A stretch of DNA of 25,760 nucleotides from an uncultured Oscillibacter sp. (GTDB taxonomy: Bacteria > Bacillota > Clostridia > Oscillospirales > Oscillospiraceae): positions 1-25,760 of the forward strand of contig UQVS01000027.1 of assembly GCA_900544615.1 (NCBI GenBank). Direction: 5' to 3'. Each line of letters starts with the position of its first letter. Positions within the stretch are counted from its first letter, which is position 1. The position numbers were made by a program, and so were the translations under genes. Positions 1 to 7,117 of this stretch are shown here, in pieces. The notes beneath the pieces are model-generated. The model made no database searches. It was not told the DNA's origin and worked only from the letters and a program-made list of their open reading frames with translations.

Positions 1-163
1 GATATTATATCATCGCTCCCTCAAGGGGCGTTGATACCGGTTTTGAAGGTGTTTTTGGGGGGATATCCCCGTTCGAAAATATAACAAGATAAAGAGAGGT
101 GCCCCTAACTGGGCCCCTCTCAGCCACAAAGCCCCGCAGTGCGGGGCTTTCAGAGGTTTGGAC
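1..163. other. noncoding leader with hairpins
   Basis: No convincing gene lies here; the open frames are short and lack ribosome binding sites. The stretch has a 12-bp palindrome at 59-70 (GGGGATATCCCC), an imperfect hairpin at 94-121 (GAGAGG paired with CCTCTC) and a perfect 10-bp stem with a 3-nt loop at 128-150 (AAAGCCCCGC/GCGGGGCTTT). The last could be a terminator of an upstream gene or part of the transfer origin that follows. Confidence 0.5.
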
Positions 164-217
164 AAGGTGCACCTTTTGCGGGTCTTGATGGAAAACAGGT
201 GCACCTTACCCGCAAAA
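164..217. other. candidate origin of transfer (oriT)
   Basis: The stretch just ahead of the mobilisation genes carries nested repeats. AGGTGCACCTT occurs twice as a direct repeat (165-175 and 197-207), and each copy contains its own palindrome. TTTTGCGGGT at 174-183 is exactly inverted as ACCCGCAAAA at 208-217. Direct repeats for an accessory DNA-binding protein plus an inverted repeat beside a nick site is the usual build of an oriT, and the next two genes encode such a protein and a relaxase. I cannot identify the nick position. An operator for autoregulation of the mobilisation operon is the main alternative. Confidence 0.5.
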
Positions 218-267
218 ACGCAGGCGTGACAAGAGGTTGCGCCTTTTCAGAAAGGAGTGCTGCAAAA

Positions 268-714
268 ATGCAGGAAAATGACGAAAAGCGGATCGAGCGC
301 ACGGTGGTATGGCTGGATGCCAAGCTAATCCCCCGTATGGACGGTTGGCTGGCCGCGGATAATTGCAAAAACCGCAGTGAATTTATCAACAAGGCTCTGC
401 GCTTTTACATGGGCTATCTCGGTACCGAGGACAATACAGCGTATCTCTCCCAAGCCATCCTCACAGCCATTCAGGGTACGCTGGACGACAACAACAATCG
501 GCTCTGCCGTATTCTTTTCAAGTGTGCGGTGGAACTGAATATGCTGTGCCACACCATCGCCGCGCACTTCCGTACCGATCCCATCCACACGCGGGAGCTG
601 CGGGCCTACGCAGTGGATGAGGTGAAGCGCACCAACGGTCAGGTGAGTTTTGAAAACGCGGTGCGGAGCCAGCGGCGCATAGAGCCGGATGACACATGGC
701 CCGGATCGTACTGA
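268..714 (+). CDS. small relaxosome accessory protein (MobC-like, RHH-type)
   Basis: A 148-residue protein immediately upstream of the relaxase. The ATG at 268 is chosen because AAAGGAG at 251-257 sits 10 nt ahead; the frame stays open further upstream through the candidate oriT but without a ribosome binding site. The N-terminus (about residues 8-50: hydrophobic strand with VVWLDAKLIPRMDGWL, then KNRSEFINKALRFYM) fits a ribbon-helix-helix DNA-binding fold, and the rest is helical. Proteins of this size and position in Tn1549-like elements are accessory relaxosome factors that bind oriT and recruit the relaxase. Its 3' end overlaps the relaxase start by 19 bp, so the two are likely co-translated. 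The role is inferred from fold and neighbourhood, not from a catalytic motif. Confidence 0.7.
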   Translation: MQENDEKRIERTVVWLDAKLIPRMDGWLAADNCKNRSEFINKALRFYMGYLGTEDNTAYLSQAILTAIQGTLDDNNNRLCRILFKCAVELNMLCHTIAAHFRTDPIHTRELRAYAVDEVKRTNGQVSFENAVRSQRRIEPDDTWPGSY

Positions 715-2288
715 TCTCCCCCTACCTCAAGGGCGGACAGAACGCCGCGAAGCTGGCCCAGCGCACACGCTATGTCGCCACCCGTCCCGGCGTGGAGCTG
801 CTGGCGGACGAGCGCAGTACACTCCCAGCCACAAAAAAGCAGCGGGATTTTATCACGCGGCTGCTGAAGTCCTTCCCCTCCTGCTGGGAACTCATTGAGT
901 ACGAGGAATATCTGGATCACCCCACTCAGGGCAGCGCCTCCGCGTTCATCCAGCAGGTGCGGGAAGACTACATGGAGGTGCTGGATCAAAAGGAAAATTT
1001 CATCGACTACATCTCCCACCGCCCCGGCGTCCAGAAGGACGGTGAGCACGGGCTGTGGGACGCAAACGGAAAGGTGCAAAATCTCGCGCGGGCGGTACGG
1101 GAGGTGGCGGAGCACACCGGAAATGTGTGGACACCGGTGATCGCGCTGCGCCGTGAGGACGCGGAGCGGCTGGGCTATGACAGCGCGGAAAGCTGGCGGG
1201 CGCTGGTGAACGCCTCCGTCTGCGACATCGCGCAAGCGTACAAGATCCAGCCGGACAACCTGCGCTGGTATGCAGCCTTCCACCGAAAACCGAATCAGGT
1301 GCATATCCACATGATCATCTTCTCCGCGGACCCCAAGGAAGGGTATCTCACCAAAGAAGGCATCCGGCAGGTGAAGTCCGCCTTCGCCAGACGGATCTAT
1401 CACGCGGATCGGATGCACATCTACCAGCAAAAGGACATCGCACGGCAGGAGCTCCAGACACGCACTCGCAAGGCAATGGTGGAGTGCATCGCGCAGCTGG
1501 AGCATGGCTCGGTGGATAATCCGCGGCTGGAGCAGCTCACCAAGGAGCTGGCGGAACGCCTGCTGACGGTCAAGGGCCGAAAGGTCTACGGCTACCTGCC
1601 GCCAAGGGTCAAGGCCATCGTGGATGCCATCGTGGAGGAGCTGGCGAAGGACGAGCGGGTGTCCGCCGCCTACGAAACGTGGCAGACGCTCTACGAGCAG
1701 GTGTGTCTGGACTACGATCAGCGGCCGCCCAAGCGTCTGCCGCTCTCCCGGCAAAAGGAGTTCCGGAGCGTCCGCAATATGGTCATTCAGGAAACACTGC
1801 AATGGATGGTGGAGCGGCAGCGGTGTGCGGATGCACAGAGAACTTCTGCCACATCGGTGGAATCCATTTCACCTGAGAATTCCGCGGCGGCCACAAAAGC
1901 CAAAGTAGAATCCACAGCACCAGCCGTTCCCGCGCAGACCAAATCTGACCGTGCGGCCAGCGCCACATCGGAAGATCCCAGCTCCGCTGACGCTACTGCC
2001 TCCAAAGACAGCGTACCGCCTGTGGGCGAAATGTCTCCGACGCACTCACAGCCATCCGGTCAAGCAGGGCAAACCGCACCGGCAGGAGCAGAGTACCGTG
2101 CCCCCACGGTGGGCGAAACCGTTGTGCGGATGCTGCATCACATGAGCAGAATTTTTGAGGACAACAGCAAGGTCGATCAAATCCACCGCGGCTTGCAGAT
2201 CGACCGCAAGCGCCGTCAGGAATTGCGGCGCAAGCGGCTGGCGATGGGACACAAGCCGGATGACCACGAGGAACAGACGTTCAGATAA
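696..2288 (+). CDS. MobP3-type relaxase
   Basis: A 530-residue relaxase of the MobP/VirD2 superfamily. It would nick oriT and stay covalently bound to the 5' end of the transferred strand. The N-terminus (ISPYLKGGQNAAKL, then RTRYVATRPGVELL) matches the MobP3 pattern, and Tyr26 is the likely nucleophile. The metal-binding motif is seen as His196, His203 and His205 in the HRKPNQVHIHM stretch. Residues about 375-460 are a low-complexity Ser/Ala/Pro-rich linker, followed by a basic tail (about 495-520) that may bind DNA. The start overlaps the upstream accessory gene by 19 bp. A bidirectional terminator follows directly, so this two-gene unit is transcriptionally separate from the Toprim/VirD4 unit further on. 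Confidence 0.88.
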   Translation: MARIVLISPYLKGGQNAAKLAQRTRYVATRPGVELLADERSTLPATKKQRDFITRLLKSFPSCWELIEYEEYLDHPTQGSASAFIQQVREDYMEVLDQKENFIDYISHRPGVQKDGEHGLWDANGKVQNLARAVREVAEHTGNVWTPVIALRREDAERLGYDSAESWRALVNASVCDIAQAYKIQPDNLRWYAAFHRKPNQVHIHMIIFSADPKEGYLTKEGIRQVKSAFARRIYHADRMHIYQQKDIARQELQTRTRKAMVECIAQLEHGSVDNPRLEQLTKELAERLLTVKGRKVYGYLPPRVKAIVDAIVEELAKDERVSAAYETWQTLYEQVCLDYDQRPPKRLPLSRQKEFRSVRNMVIQETLQWMVERQRCADAQRTSATSVESISPENSAAATKAKVESTAPAVPAQTKSDRAASATSEDPSSADATASKDSVPPVGEMSPTHSQPSGQAGQTAPAGAEYRAPTVGETVVRMLHHMSRIFEDNSKVDQIHRGLQIDRKRRQELRRKRLAMGHKPDDHEEQTFR

Positions 2289-2326
2289 AAAACGCTGCCG
2301 TAAAAATCACGGCAGCGTTTTTTATT
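2289..2326 (+). terminator. bidirectional intrinsic terminator
   Basis: A perfect 13-bp stem (2289-2301 with 2309-2321) encloses a 7-nt loop and runs into T residues on the + strand. On the - strand the same hairpin is also followed by six T residues. It begins at the relaxase stop codon and would also end the convergent cassette that finishes at 2357. Confidence 0.9.
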
Positions 2327-2356
2327 AAACCAAGTTGCACATGGACATACACAGGC

Positions 2357-2776
2357 TTATACGCCACAGTAGCCGAAAAGTTTCTCGTCCTCCGGAAAGA
2401 CATCAGCTAATGACTGTATCGTGAATAACCCTTTTTCTTTCATGCGAGTCTTAACTGCATCGGATAACTCCAGCATCTTGATTATTTCATCAACGGTTCC
2501 TAAACAAAGAAGACGCGAGAGGGCCTTCGTTAGAAAATCGTATGTAACATGGTGATTTTCTGTTGCTTGGCTAACTTTTCCGCAGAGTCGTATGTGCGCT
2601 TCTGAGCCATATGGGATAATCATCGATCTGATAATCCACAGCATATGATTCTCCGGAATCAGTCCGAGAGATAGCTGGGCTGAGTAGTATATTTTGTCTG
2701 TGAAGTCTTTCCATGCGATGCAGTCGCAATGCTCTTCTATTGCGTTTACAGCCCTTCTGATTTCACAAATACGCAT
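2357..2776 (-). CDS. unknown protein with RNAP alpha-CTD-like C-terminus
   Basis: A 139-residue protein I do not recognise as a named family. The ATG at 2776 is preferred over a TTG two codons upstream because AAAGGGG lies 10 nt ahead of it. Residues about 95-130 (IKMLELSDAVKTRMKEKGLFTIQSLADVF) resemble the helix-hairpin-helix of the RNA polymerase alpha C-terminal domain, so nucleic acid or polymerase contact is conceivable. The N-terminal half has two Cys near residue 18 and is otherwise helical. It starts 7 bp after the DUF1413-like gene, so the two form one operon. Base composition is clearly more AT-rich than the mobilisation genes on both sides, which suggests a separately acquired cargo cassette. 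A toxin-antitoxin-like pair is possible but not demonstrated. Confidence 0.7.
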   Translation of the reverse strand: MRICEIRRAVNAIEEHCDCIAWKDFTDKIYYSAQLSLGLIPENHMLWIIRSMIIPYGSEAHIRLCGKVSQATENHHVTYDFLTKALSRLLCLGTVDEIIKMLELSDAVKTRMKEKGLFTIQSLADVFPEDEKLFGYCGV

Positions 2777-2783
2777 TGACAAA

Positions 2784-3128
2784 TTACCCCTTTCTATAGG
2801 TATATACGGCTCTCCGACCGTATGGTCCCATGTCCTTAAATCTTATTCCCAATTCTGGATGATTGCTGATATAGCGAAAGAAATGCTTACCAAAGACTCC
2901 TGTCATTCCACGCTCGCTGGGCCATTGGTCTGCGTAGAGATCTGGAAGAGAGAATTCTTTCCCATCATAATCACCTTCTACTACTCTGCGAACAGCCTCC
3001 TCGGGTGTAAAAATATTAGGAGTTTCAAAAACGACTGCTCGGATGTAGTCTTGTACACTATTCTCTCCTGCCATTATCAGAAGCTTCTGGTACGACTCTT
3101 CTGATAATGTTAATTTTATAACTGGCAT
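2784..3128 (-). CDS. small RHH-like / DUF1413-like protein
   Basis: A 114-residue protein with AAAAGGAG spaced 9 nt from the ATG. The N-terminus (about residues 3-34, VIKLTLSEESYQKLLIMAG then VQDYIRAVVF) has the strand-helix-helix pattern of ribbon-helix-helix DNA-binding proteins. The C-terminal half (FSLPDLYADQW, then GVFGKHFFRYI and YGRRAVYTY) fits the DUF1413 pattern of a small domain with conserved Leu, Trp, Gly and Phe. It is the first gene of a two-gene - strand operon divergent from the Toprim gene. Proteins of this type often regulate themselves or act as antitoxin-like partners, which is inference here. The composition is AT-rich compared with the flanking conjugation genes. Confidence 0.65.
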   Translation of the reverse strand: MPVIKLTLSEESYQKLLIMAGENSVQDYIRAVVFETPNIFTPEEAVRRVVEGDYDGKEFSLPDLYADQWPSERGMTGVFGKHFFRYISNHPELGIRFKDMGPYGRRAVYTYRKG

Positions 3129-3343
3129 TCAAACACACTCCTTTTCATGCTTGGTACTTGCTCTAAAATCAGTATATCACATGCAAGGGACCTTGTCTAC
3201 AGAAATGTGAAAAAAGATAATTCACTTGGCGATGGCCTCTCCGTAAATATTCTGGATAACACATTGTCACACACTCCTGCGTTTCTATGCTATAGAAAAC
3301 ACATATTGTCAACAGAAAGAGCAATGATCTGAAAGGAAATATC
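3129..3343. promoter_or_regulatory. divergent regulatory region with dyad
   Basis: This 215-bp AT-rich intergenic region separates the - strand cassette from the + strand Toprim gene. It holds a perfect 7-bp dyad at 3282-3298 (TTTCTAT, 3 nt, ATAGAAA). A possible + promoter is TTGTCA at 3264-3269 with TATGCT at 3286-3291 (16-bp spacer), so the dyad would cover the -10 region. A similar ACACAT-TTGTCA sequence recurs just downstream at about 3300-3311. No gene is supported; short open frames on both strands lack ribosome binding sites. Confidence 0.45.
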
Positions 3344-4237
3344 ATGAGCAAATATATTTATTTCACGCCGGAGGAAAAGGCGCGGGCGCAAAACACAGAC
3401 CTCGTGCCTCTGCTGCGCGCCCAGGGCGAACGGCCCGTGCGCTCCGGCCGGGAGTTCCGCACACCCAACGATCCCAGCATCACCGTCCGGGGCAACAAGT
3501 GGTTCGACCACTCCAAACGCGAGGGCGGCTATGCCGTCAGCTTCGTGCAACGCTATTACCGTCTCCCTTATCAGGAGGCGGTTTTGCTTTTGCTGGGCAG
3601 AAAGAATGGAAAATCGTATGAGCAGGCAAAGCCCGCAAAGGAGGCTCCGAAGCCCTTCGCGCTGCCGGAGCCTTACGGGACCATGCGGCGTATGTATGCC
3701 TACCTCATGCGCCAGCGCCACATCGACCGGGAGGTCATCTCCTATTTCGTACACGAAAAGCTGCTCTACGAGGACAAGCATCACAACTGCGTTTTCGTGG
3801 GGCTGGATGGCAGCGGCGAAGCAAAGCACGCCCACATCCGCAGCACCAACAGCGAGGGCCGGGTGTTCCGTATGAACATTGAGAGCAGCGCCAGCGAGCA
3901 CTGTTTTCATAAGAACGGCACGGACAAGTCCCTCTATGTGTTCGAGGCCCCCATCGATCTCCTGTCCCATATCACCCTCTACCCATACGGCTGGCAGGAG
4001 CACAGCTACGTCGCCTGCTGCGGGACATCCATCCAGCCGGTGCTGGAACGGCTGCGGCAGAATCCCAAGCTGGACACGGTGTACCTCTGCCTCGACAACG
4101 ATGACGCGGGCAATGACGCCTGCGACCGCATGACGGATACGTTGGAGGACATGGGCTTGGAGGTGGAGCGGCTCTGTCCGGTACGCAAGGACTGGAACGA
4201 CGATCTGTGCGCCAAATTTGAGAGAAAGGAGAACTAA
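3344..4237 (+). CDS. DUF3991/Toprim primase-like protein
   Basis: A 297-residue protein of the DUF3991 plus Toprim type found in Tn1549-like conjugative elements. AAAGGAA lies ahead of the ATG. The N-terminal part (FTPEEKARAQNTDLVPLL, then GNKWFDHSKREGGYAVSFV) is like the zinc-binding-type primase domain but lacks a clear Cys/His zinc set. The Toprim core is seen at Glu201 (VFEAPIDLLS) and at Asp251, Asp253 and Asp254 (CLDNDDAG), the acidic residues that bind Mg2+. It probably primes or processes the transferred strand in the recipient. The exact activity is not established for this family. It is 2 nt ahead of the coupling-protein gene and co-transcribed with it. Confidence 0.85.
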   Translation: MSKYIYFTPEEKARAQNTDLVPLLRAQGERPVRSGREFRTPNDPSITVRGNKWFDHSKREGGYAVSFVQRYYRLPYQEAVLLLLGRKNGKSYEQAKPAKEAPKPFALPEPYGTMRRMYAYLMRQRHIDREVISYFVHEKLLYEDKHHNCVFVGLDGSGEAKHAHIRSTNSEGRVFRMNIESSASEHCFHKNGTDKSLYVFEAPIDLLSHITLYPYGWQEHSYVACCGTSIQPVLERLRQNPKLDTVYLCLDNDDAGNDACDRMTDTLEDMGLEVERLCPVRKDWNDDLCAKFERKEN

Positions 4238-4239
4238 CC

Positions 4240-6102
4240 ATGAACGGGGATACATGGATCTTCCTCGCCCTCTGCGGCGCTCTGCTGGTGCTTTTGCTCA
4301 TGGCATCCTTCCTCTCCAAGAGCTACTCCCTCAACAACATCAAGAGCAAGACGGTGGGCGACGGTCAGCACGGCACGGCGCGGTGGGCAACGCCCAAGGA
4401 GATCGGCAAGACCTATCACACCGTACCCTTCCGCCCCCGCCGCTGGCGCAAGGGGAAGGAGCTGCCCACGGAGCAGGGGCTCATCCTCGGCAGCGTGGGC
4501 GGCGAAAAACGTAAAAGCAAGGCGGGAATTCTGCTGAAAACCTCCCGCAAGCTGCTGGAAAAGCTGCGCCGTCCTGTGGCGGGAAAGCAGAAACGGAAAT
4601 CGAAGAAAAAATCAAAGGTGCTTTCAAAAGTCAAAAAGATGATCGAGGAGCAGGGGGATATCCGGGCGCTGGTGGACAGCGACGACATCCACTGTCTGAT
4701 GATCGGCGCCTCCGGCGTGGGCAAGACGGCGTTTTTCTTGTACCCCAATCTGGAATACGCCTGCGCCTGCGGCATGAGCTTTCTGGCGTTGGATACCAAG
4801 GGGGATCTGGCGCGGAACTACGGCGCCATCGCCTCCCGGTACTACGGCTACCGGGTTTCCGTCATCGACCTGCGGAATCCCACCCGCTCGGACGGCTTCA
4901 ACTTCCTGACGCTGATGAATCACTACATGGATATTGCGAGAGCAGATCCGTCCAATTTGGCGGCACGGGCCAAGGCGGAGAAGTACGCCAAGATCCTTGC
5001 CAAGACCATCATCAGTCCGGATGGTGACGCCTCCCAATACGGTGATAACGCCTACTTCTATGACAGCGCCGAGGGATTGCTGACGGCCGTTGTGCTGCTG
5101 CTGGCGGAATTCGTGCCGCCAAAGGACGGAGAGCCGGAAAAGCGGCATATCGTGTCGGCCTTCAAGCTGGTGCAGGATCTGCTGGCGATGCCGAGCTCAC
5201 GGGGCAGGAACGGCTTTCAACTGCTGGTGGACATTCTGCCGCCGGAGCATAAGGCACGGTGGCTGGCAGGCGCGGCGCTGACGGCGGCGGATCAGGCGAT
5301 GGCCTCGGTCATGTCCACCGTTATGTCCCGCCTGAACGCCTTTCTGGACACGGAGCTGGAGCAGGTCATCTGCTACGACAGCCCCATCAACGCGGAAATG
5401 TTTGCCGCTGAGAAGTGCGCCATTTTTCTCATTCTGCCAGAGGAAGATCCTGCCAAGAACTTCATCGCGGGCCTTATGATCCAGAACCTCTCCCGCGAGC
5501 TGTTCTCTGTGGCGGACGATCATGACGGCAGGCTCAAAAAACGTGTGGTGCTGTTCTGCGATGAGCTGGGCACCATGCCGCCCTTCGACATCCTACCCCT
5601 GTTCAGCGCGGGCCGCTCCCGCGGCCTGACGCTGGTTCCCATCATCCAATCGCTGGCGCAGTTGGAAAAGAACTACGGAAAAGAGGGGGCGGAAATTATT
5701 TGCGATAACTGCCAGGACACCATCTTCGGCGGCTTTTCGCCCCAGAGCAAGACGGCGGAGGCCCTCTCCGCCGCCCTTGGCAGCCGCACGGTGCTCTCCG
5801 GCTCCGTCAGCCAGGGCAAGGAGAGCAGCCAGTCCTTGCAGATGATGGAGCGACCGCTCATGACGCCAGACGAATTGAAGTCCATCCCCAAGGGCGAATT
5901 TGTGGTGATGAAAACAGGAACACATCCCATGCGGACGAGACTGCGCCTGTTTTTGGATTGGGGCATCACCTTCGATCCCGATGGGTACCGGATGCCGGAG
6001 CGGGCGGCCAGAAAAATCTCCTATGTGAACCGCGACGAGCTGGCCCGCAATATTCAGAACCGCCGCGAAAACAGCCCTTACAACACGGAGGATAGCAAAT
6101 GA
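4240..6102 (+). CDS. VirD4-like coupling ATPase, CD1115 family
   Basis: A 620-residue coupling protein that would bring the relaxase-DNA complex to the conjugation channel and drive it with ATP. An N-terminal membrane helix covers about residues 6-24. A very basic stretch lies at about 105-135. Walker A is GASGVGKT at residues 156-163, and Walker B is VVLFCDELG with Asp441 and Glu442. The remainder matches the TraG/VirD4 fold. The more typical family members have two N-terminal membrane helices; I see only one clear segment here. AGAAAGGAG precedes the ATG. The stop overlaps the next start as ATGA. No VirB4, VirB6 or PrgI-like gene is found downstream in this window, so a channel would have to come from outside it. 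Confidence 0.92.
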   Translation: MNGDTWIFLALCGALLVLLLMASFLSKSYSLNNIKSKTVGDGQHGTARWATPKEIGKTYHTVPFRPRRWRKGKELPTEQGLILGSVGGEKRKSKAGILLKTSRKLLEKLRRPVAGKQKRKSKKKSKVLSKVKKMIEEQGDIRALVDSDDIHCLMIGASGVGKTAFFLYPNLEYACACGMSFLALDTKGDLARNYGAIASRYYGYRVSVIDLRNPTRSDGFNFLTLMNHYMDIARADPSNLAARAKAEKYAKILAKTIISPDGDASQYGDNAYFYDSAEGLLTAVVLLLAEFVPPKDGEPEKRHIVSAFKLVQDLLAMPSSRGRNGFQLLVDILPPEHKARWLAGAALTAADQAMASVMSTVMSRLNAFLDTELEQVICYDSPINAEMFAAEKCAIFLILPEEDPAKNFIAGLMIQNLSRELFSVADDHDGRLKKRVVLFCDELGTMPPFDILPLFSAGRSRGLTLVPIIQSLAQLEKNYGKEGAEIICDNCQDTIFGGFSPQSKTAEALSAALGSRTVLSGSVSQGKESSQSLQMMERPLMTPDELKSIPKGEFVVMKTGTHPMRTRLRLFLDWGITFDPDGYRMPERAARKISYVNRDELARNIQNRRENSPYNTEDSK

Positions 6103-6392
6103 GCAAATTTAACTTTATTTACGCCGAGGATCTGAGCCACCGGGAAAAGACGGTCTACATCTACCTCCGGGATCGCGCGGATGCCTCCGGCGTCTGCTGG
6201 CCGGGGATCAAGACCATCGCCGGTGAGCTGGGCCTCTCACCCCGCACCGTCCAGCGGGCCTTGGCAGATCTGGAACACAGGCAGCTCATTGAGAAGCGGC
6301 AGCGCCACCGCGCCAACGGCAGCCTTACCAGCAATCTGTACCGCCTGACAGCGGCAAAAAAGTCACAGTCTCCCGCCAAGGGGGGACTGTGA
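6099..6392 (+). CDS. winged helix-turn-helix protein
   Basis: A 97-residue protein of the HTH_36 type. Residues about 12-75 (SHREKTVYIYLRDRA, then GIKTIAGELGLSPRTVQRALADLEHRQLIEKRQRH) give a typical winged helix with the recognition helix at about 46-58. Proteins like this follow the coupling-protein gene in many Clostridia conjugative elements and are thought to act in plasmid-like replication or regulation, though their role is not well known. Its start overlaps the VirD4 stop (ATGA), so translation is coupled. Its last codons and stop (6390-6392) lie within the 3' arm of the terminator hairpin. Confidence 0.82.
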   Translation: MSKFNFIYAEDLSHREKTVYIYLRDRADASGVCWPGIKTIAGELGLSPRTVQRALADLEHRQLIEKRQRHRANGSLTSNLYRLTAAKKSQSPAKGGL

Positions 6393-6400
6393 CCTTTTCT
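6362..6400 (+). terminator. intrinsic terminator overlapping the HTH gene end
   Basis: A stem of GTCACAGTC with GACTGTGAC (6362-6370 and 6385-6393) is extended by TCCC/GGGG pairs, one of them a wobble, around a 6-nt loop. CTTTTCTC follows. The upstream stop codon sits in the 3' arm. It ends the Toprim-VirD4-HTH transcript. Confidence 0.8.
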
Positions 6401-6452
6401 CTCCTAAAAATCTGTCCATAGGGTGGCGTCATCATGGCGCATCCAGAAGAAC

Positions 6453-6671
6453 CTACTCTATCGGAGGATATACCAGTACAGAGAAAGAACAAGAATTATA
6501 CAGCGTGTCGTCACATTCCATATTGTAGTAATCATTGAACACATAGTAGCGGAAATTGGGGTGGTCGGTCTTCCCCGCAAAAAAGGACGCGCCGCCCTCA
6601 TGCAGATGAGGCTTGTATTTTTCCGGATAGGCGATGGTATGCAGCGCAGGCAGCGCCGCAGCATTTTCCAT
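6453..6671 (-). CDS. possible small gene or gene remnant
   Basis: A 72-codon frame with protein-like composition (YPEKYKPHLHEGG, then HPNFRYYVFNDYYN) and codon use similar to neighbouring genes. An AAGGAG lies upstream but 12 nt or more from this ATG, and a nearer ATG falls in another frame, so translation is uncertain. I do not recognise a family. It may be the C-terminal piece of a broken larger gene, since other frames directly upstream also look like fragments. Confidence 0.3.
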   Translation of the reverse strand: MENAAALPALHTIAYPEKYKPHLHEGGASFFAGKTDHPNFRYYVFNDYYNMECDDTLYNSCSFSVLVYPPIE

Positions 6672-6986
6672 TCATATGGTTTGCTCCTTGCGCTCAGACG
6701 CCCGGCATGCGGGTTTAAACAGGCACACACCTCCGCCAAAAGTGTCGGATCTCTGCCGACTGCCAGTATCTTCATTCCACGCCTCCTCCTTGCTGCGTGT
6801 TCCGCCGACAGCATTTTTTCCTGTGCGCTCGCATAGGTAGATGCTTTCCTTTTTCGCAGACATGTGCTGCAATACGGCATATCCAGATACGCTGTATCAG
6901 CATCATTCATATGCACCATCATTACAGAGAGCACATCTGTTTCCCGCAGTACAGGTACGAGCTTTTTAGTGCTTACCGCTTACCAT

Positions 6987-7028
6987 GAAAGAGCAAGGCG
7001 AGAATTTACGTTCTCACCTTGCTCTTTC
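6987..7028 (-). terminator. long inverted repeat, possible terminator
   Basis: An 18-bp stem (6987-7004 with 7011-7028) with a 6-nt loop has a single mismatch on the + strand, which becomes a G-U pair in - strand RNA. It lies about 90 bp beyond the stop of the giant surface-protein gene. The U-tract on the - strand is weak, so a role in RNA 3' end protection is an alternative. Confidence 0.5.
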
Positions 7029-7038
7029 GCCATGTTAT

Positions 7039-7068
7039 GGAGCGGTACGGCTTAAGCCGCACCGCTCC
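7039..7068 (-). repeat. 30-bp near-perfect palindrome
   Basis: GGAGCGGT at 7039-7046 pairs with ACCGCTCC at 7061-7068, and CGGCTT pairs with AAGCCG at the centre. The only mismatch is A7047 against C7060, which is a G-U pair in - strand RNA. The wobbles in this palindrome and the next hairpin both favour - strand RNA folding, so both probably act on the transcript of the giant gene. Confidence 0.55.
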
Positions 7069-7117
7069 TGCTCGTTATTGGGAATTGCATTGAACTGCTT
7101 CTGCTCTGCCGTGCGGG

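Larger units (their letters stand above)
6401..7117. other. decayed stretch without clear genes
   Basis: About 700 bp between the mobilisation block and the surface-protein block. Frames are short and shift often. On the - strand a fragment starting near 6778 (MKILAVGRDPTLLAEV) has a strong AGGAGG site and looks like the first strand and helix of a response regulator, but the frame soon loses this character. One intact 72-codon frame is listed separately (6453-6671). The 3' part holds two hairpins downstream of the giant surface-protein gene. I read the stretch as gene remnants at a rearrangement junction. Confidence 0.4.

Noticed and set aside
639..1802. 387-codon - strand open frame
   Set aside because: Mirror of the relaxase gene, without motifs or a start signal.
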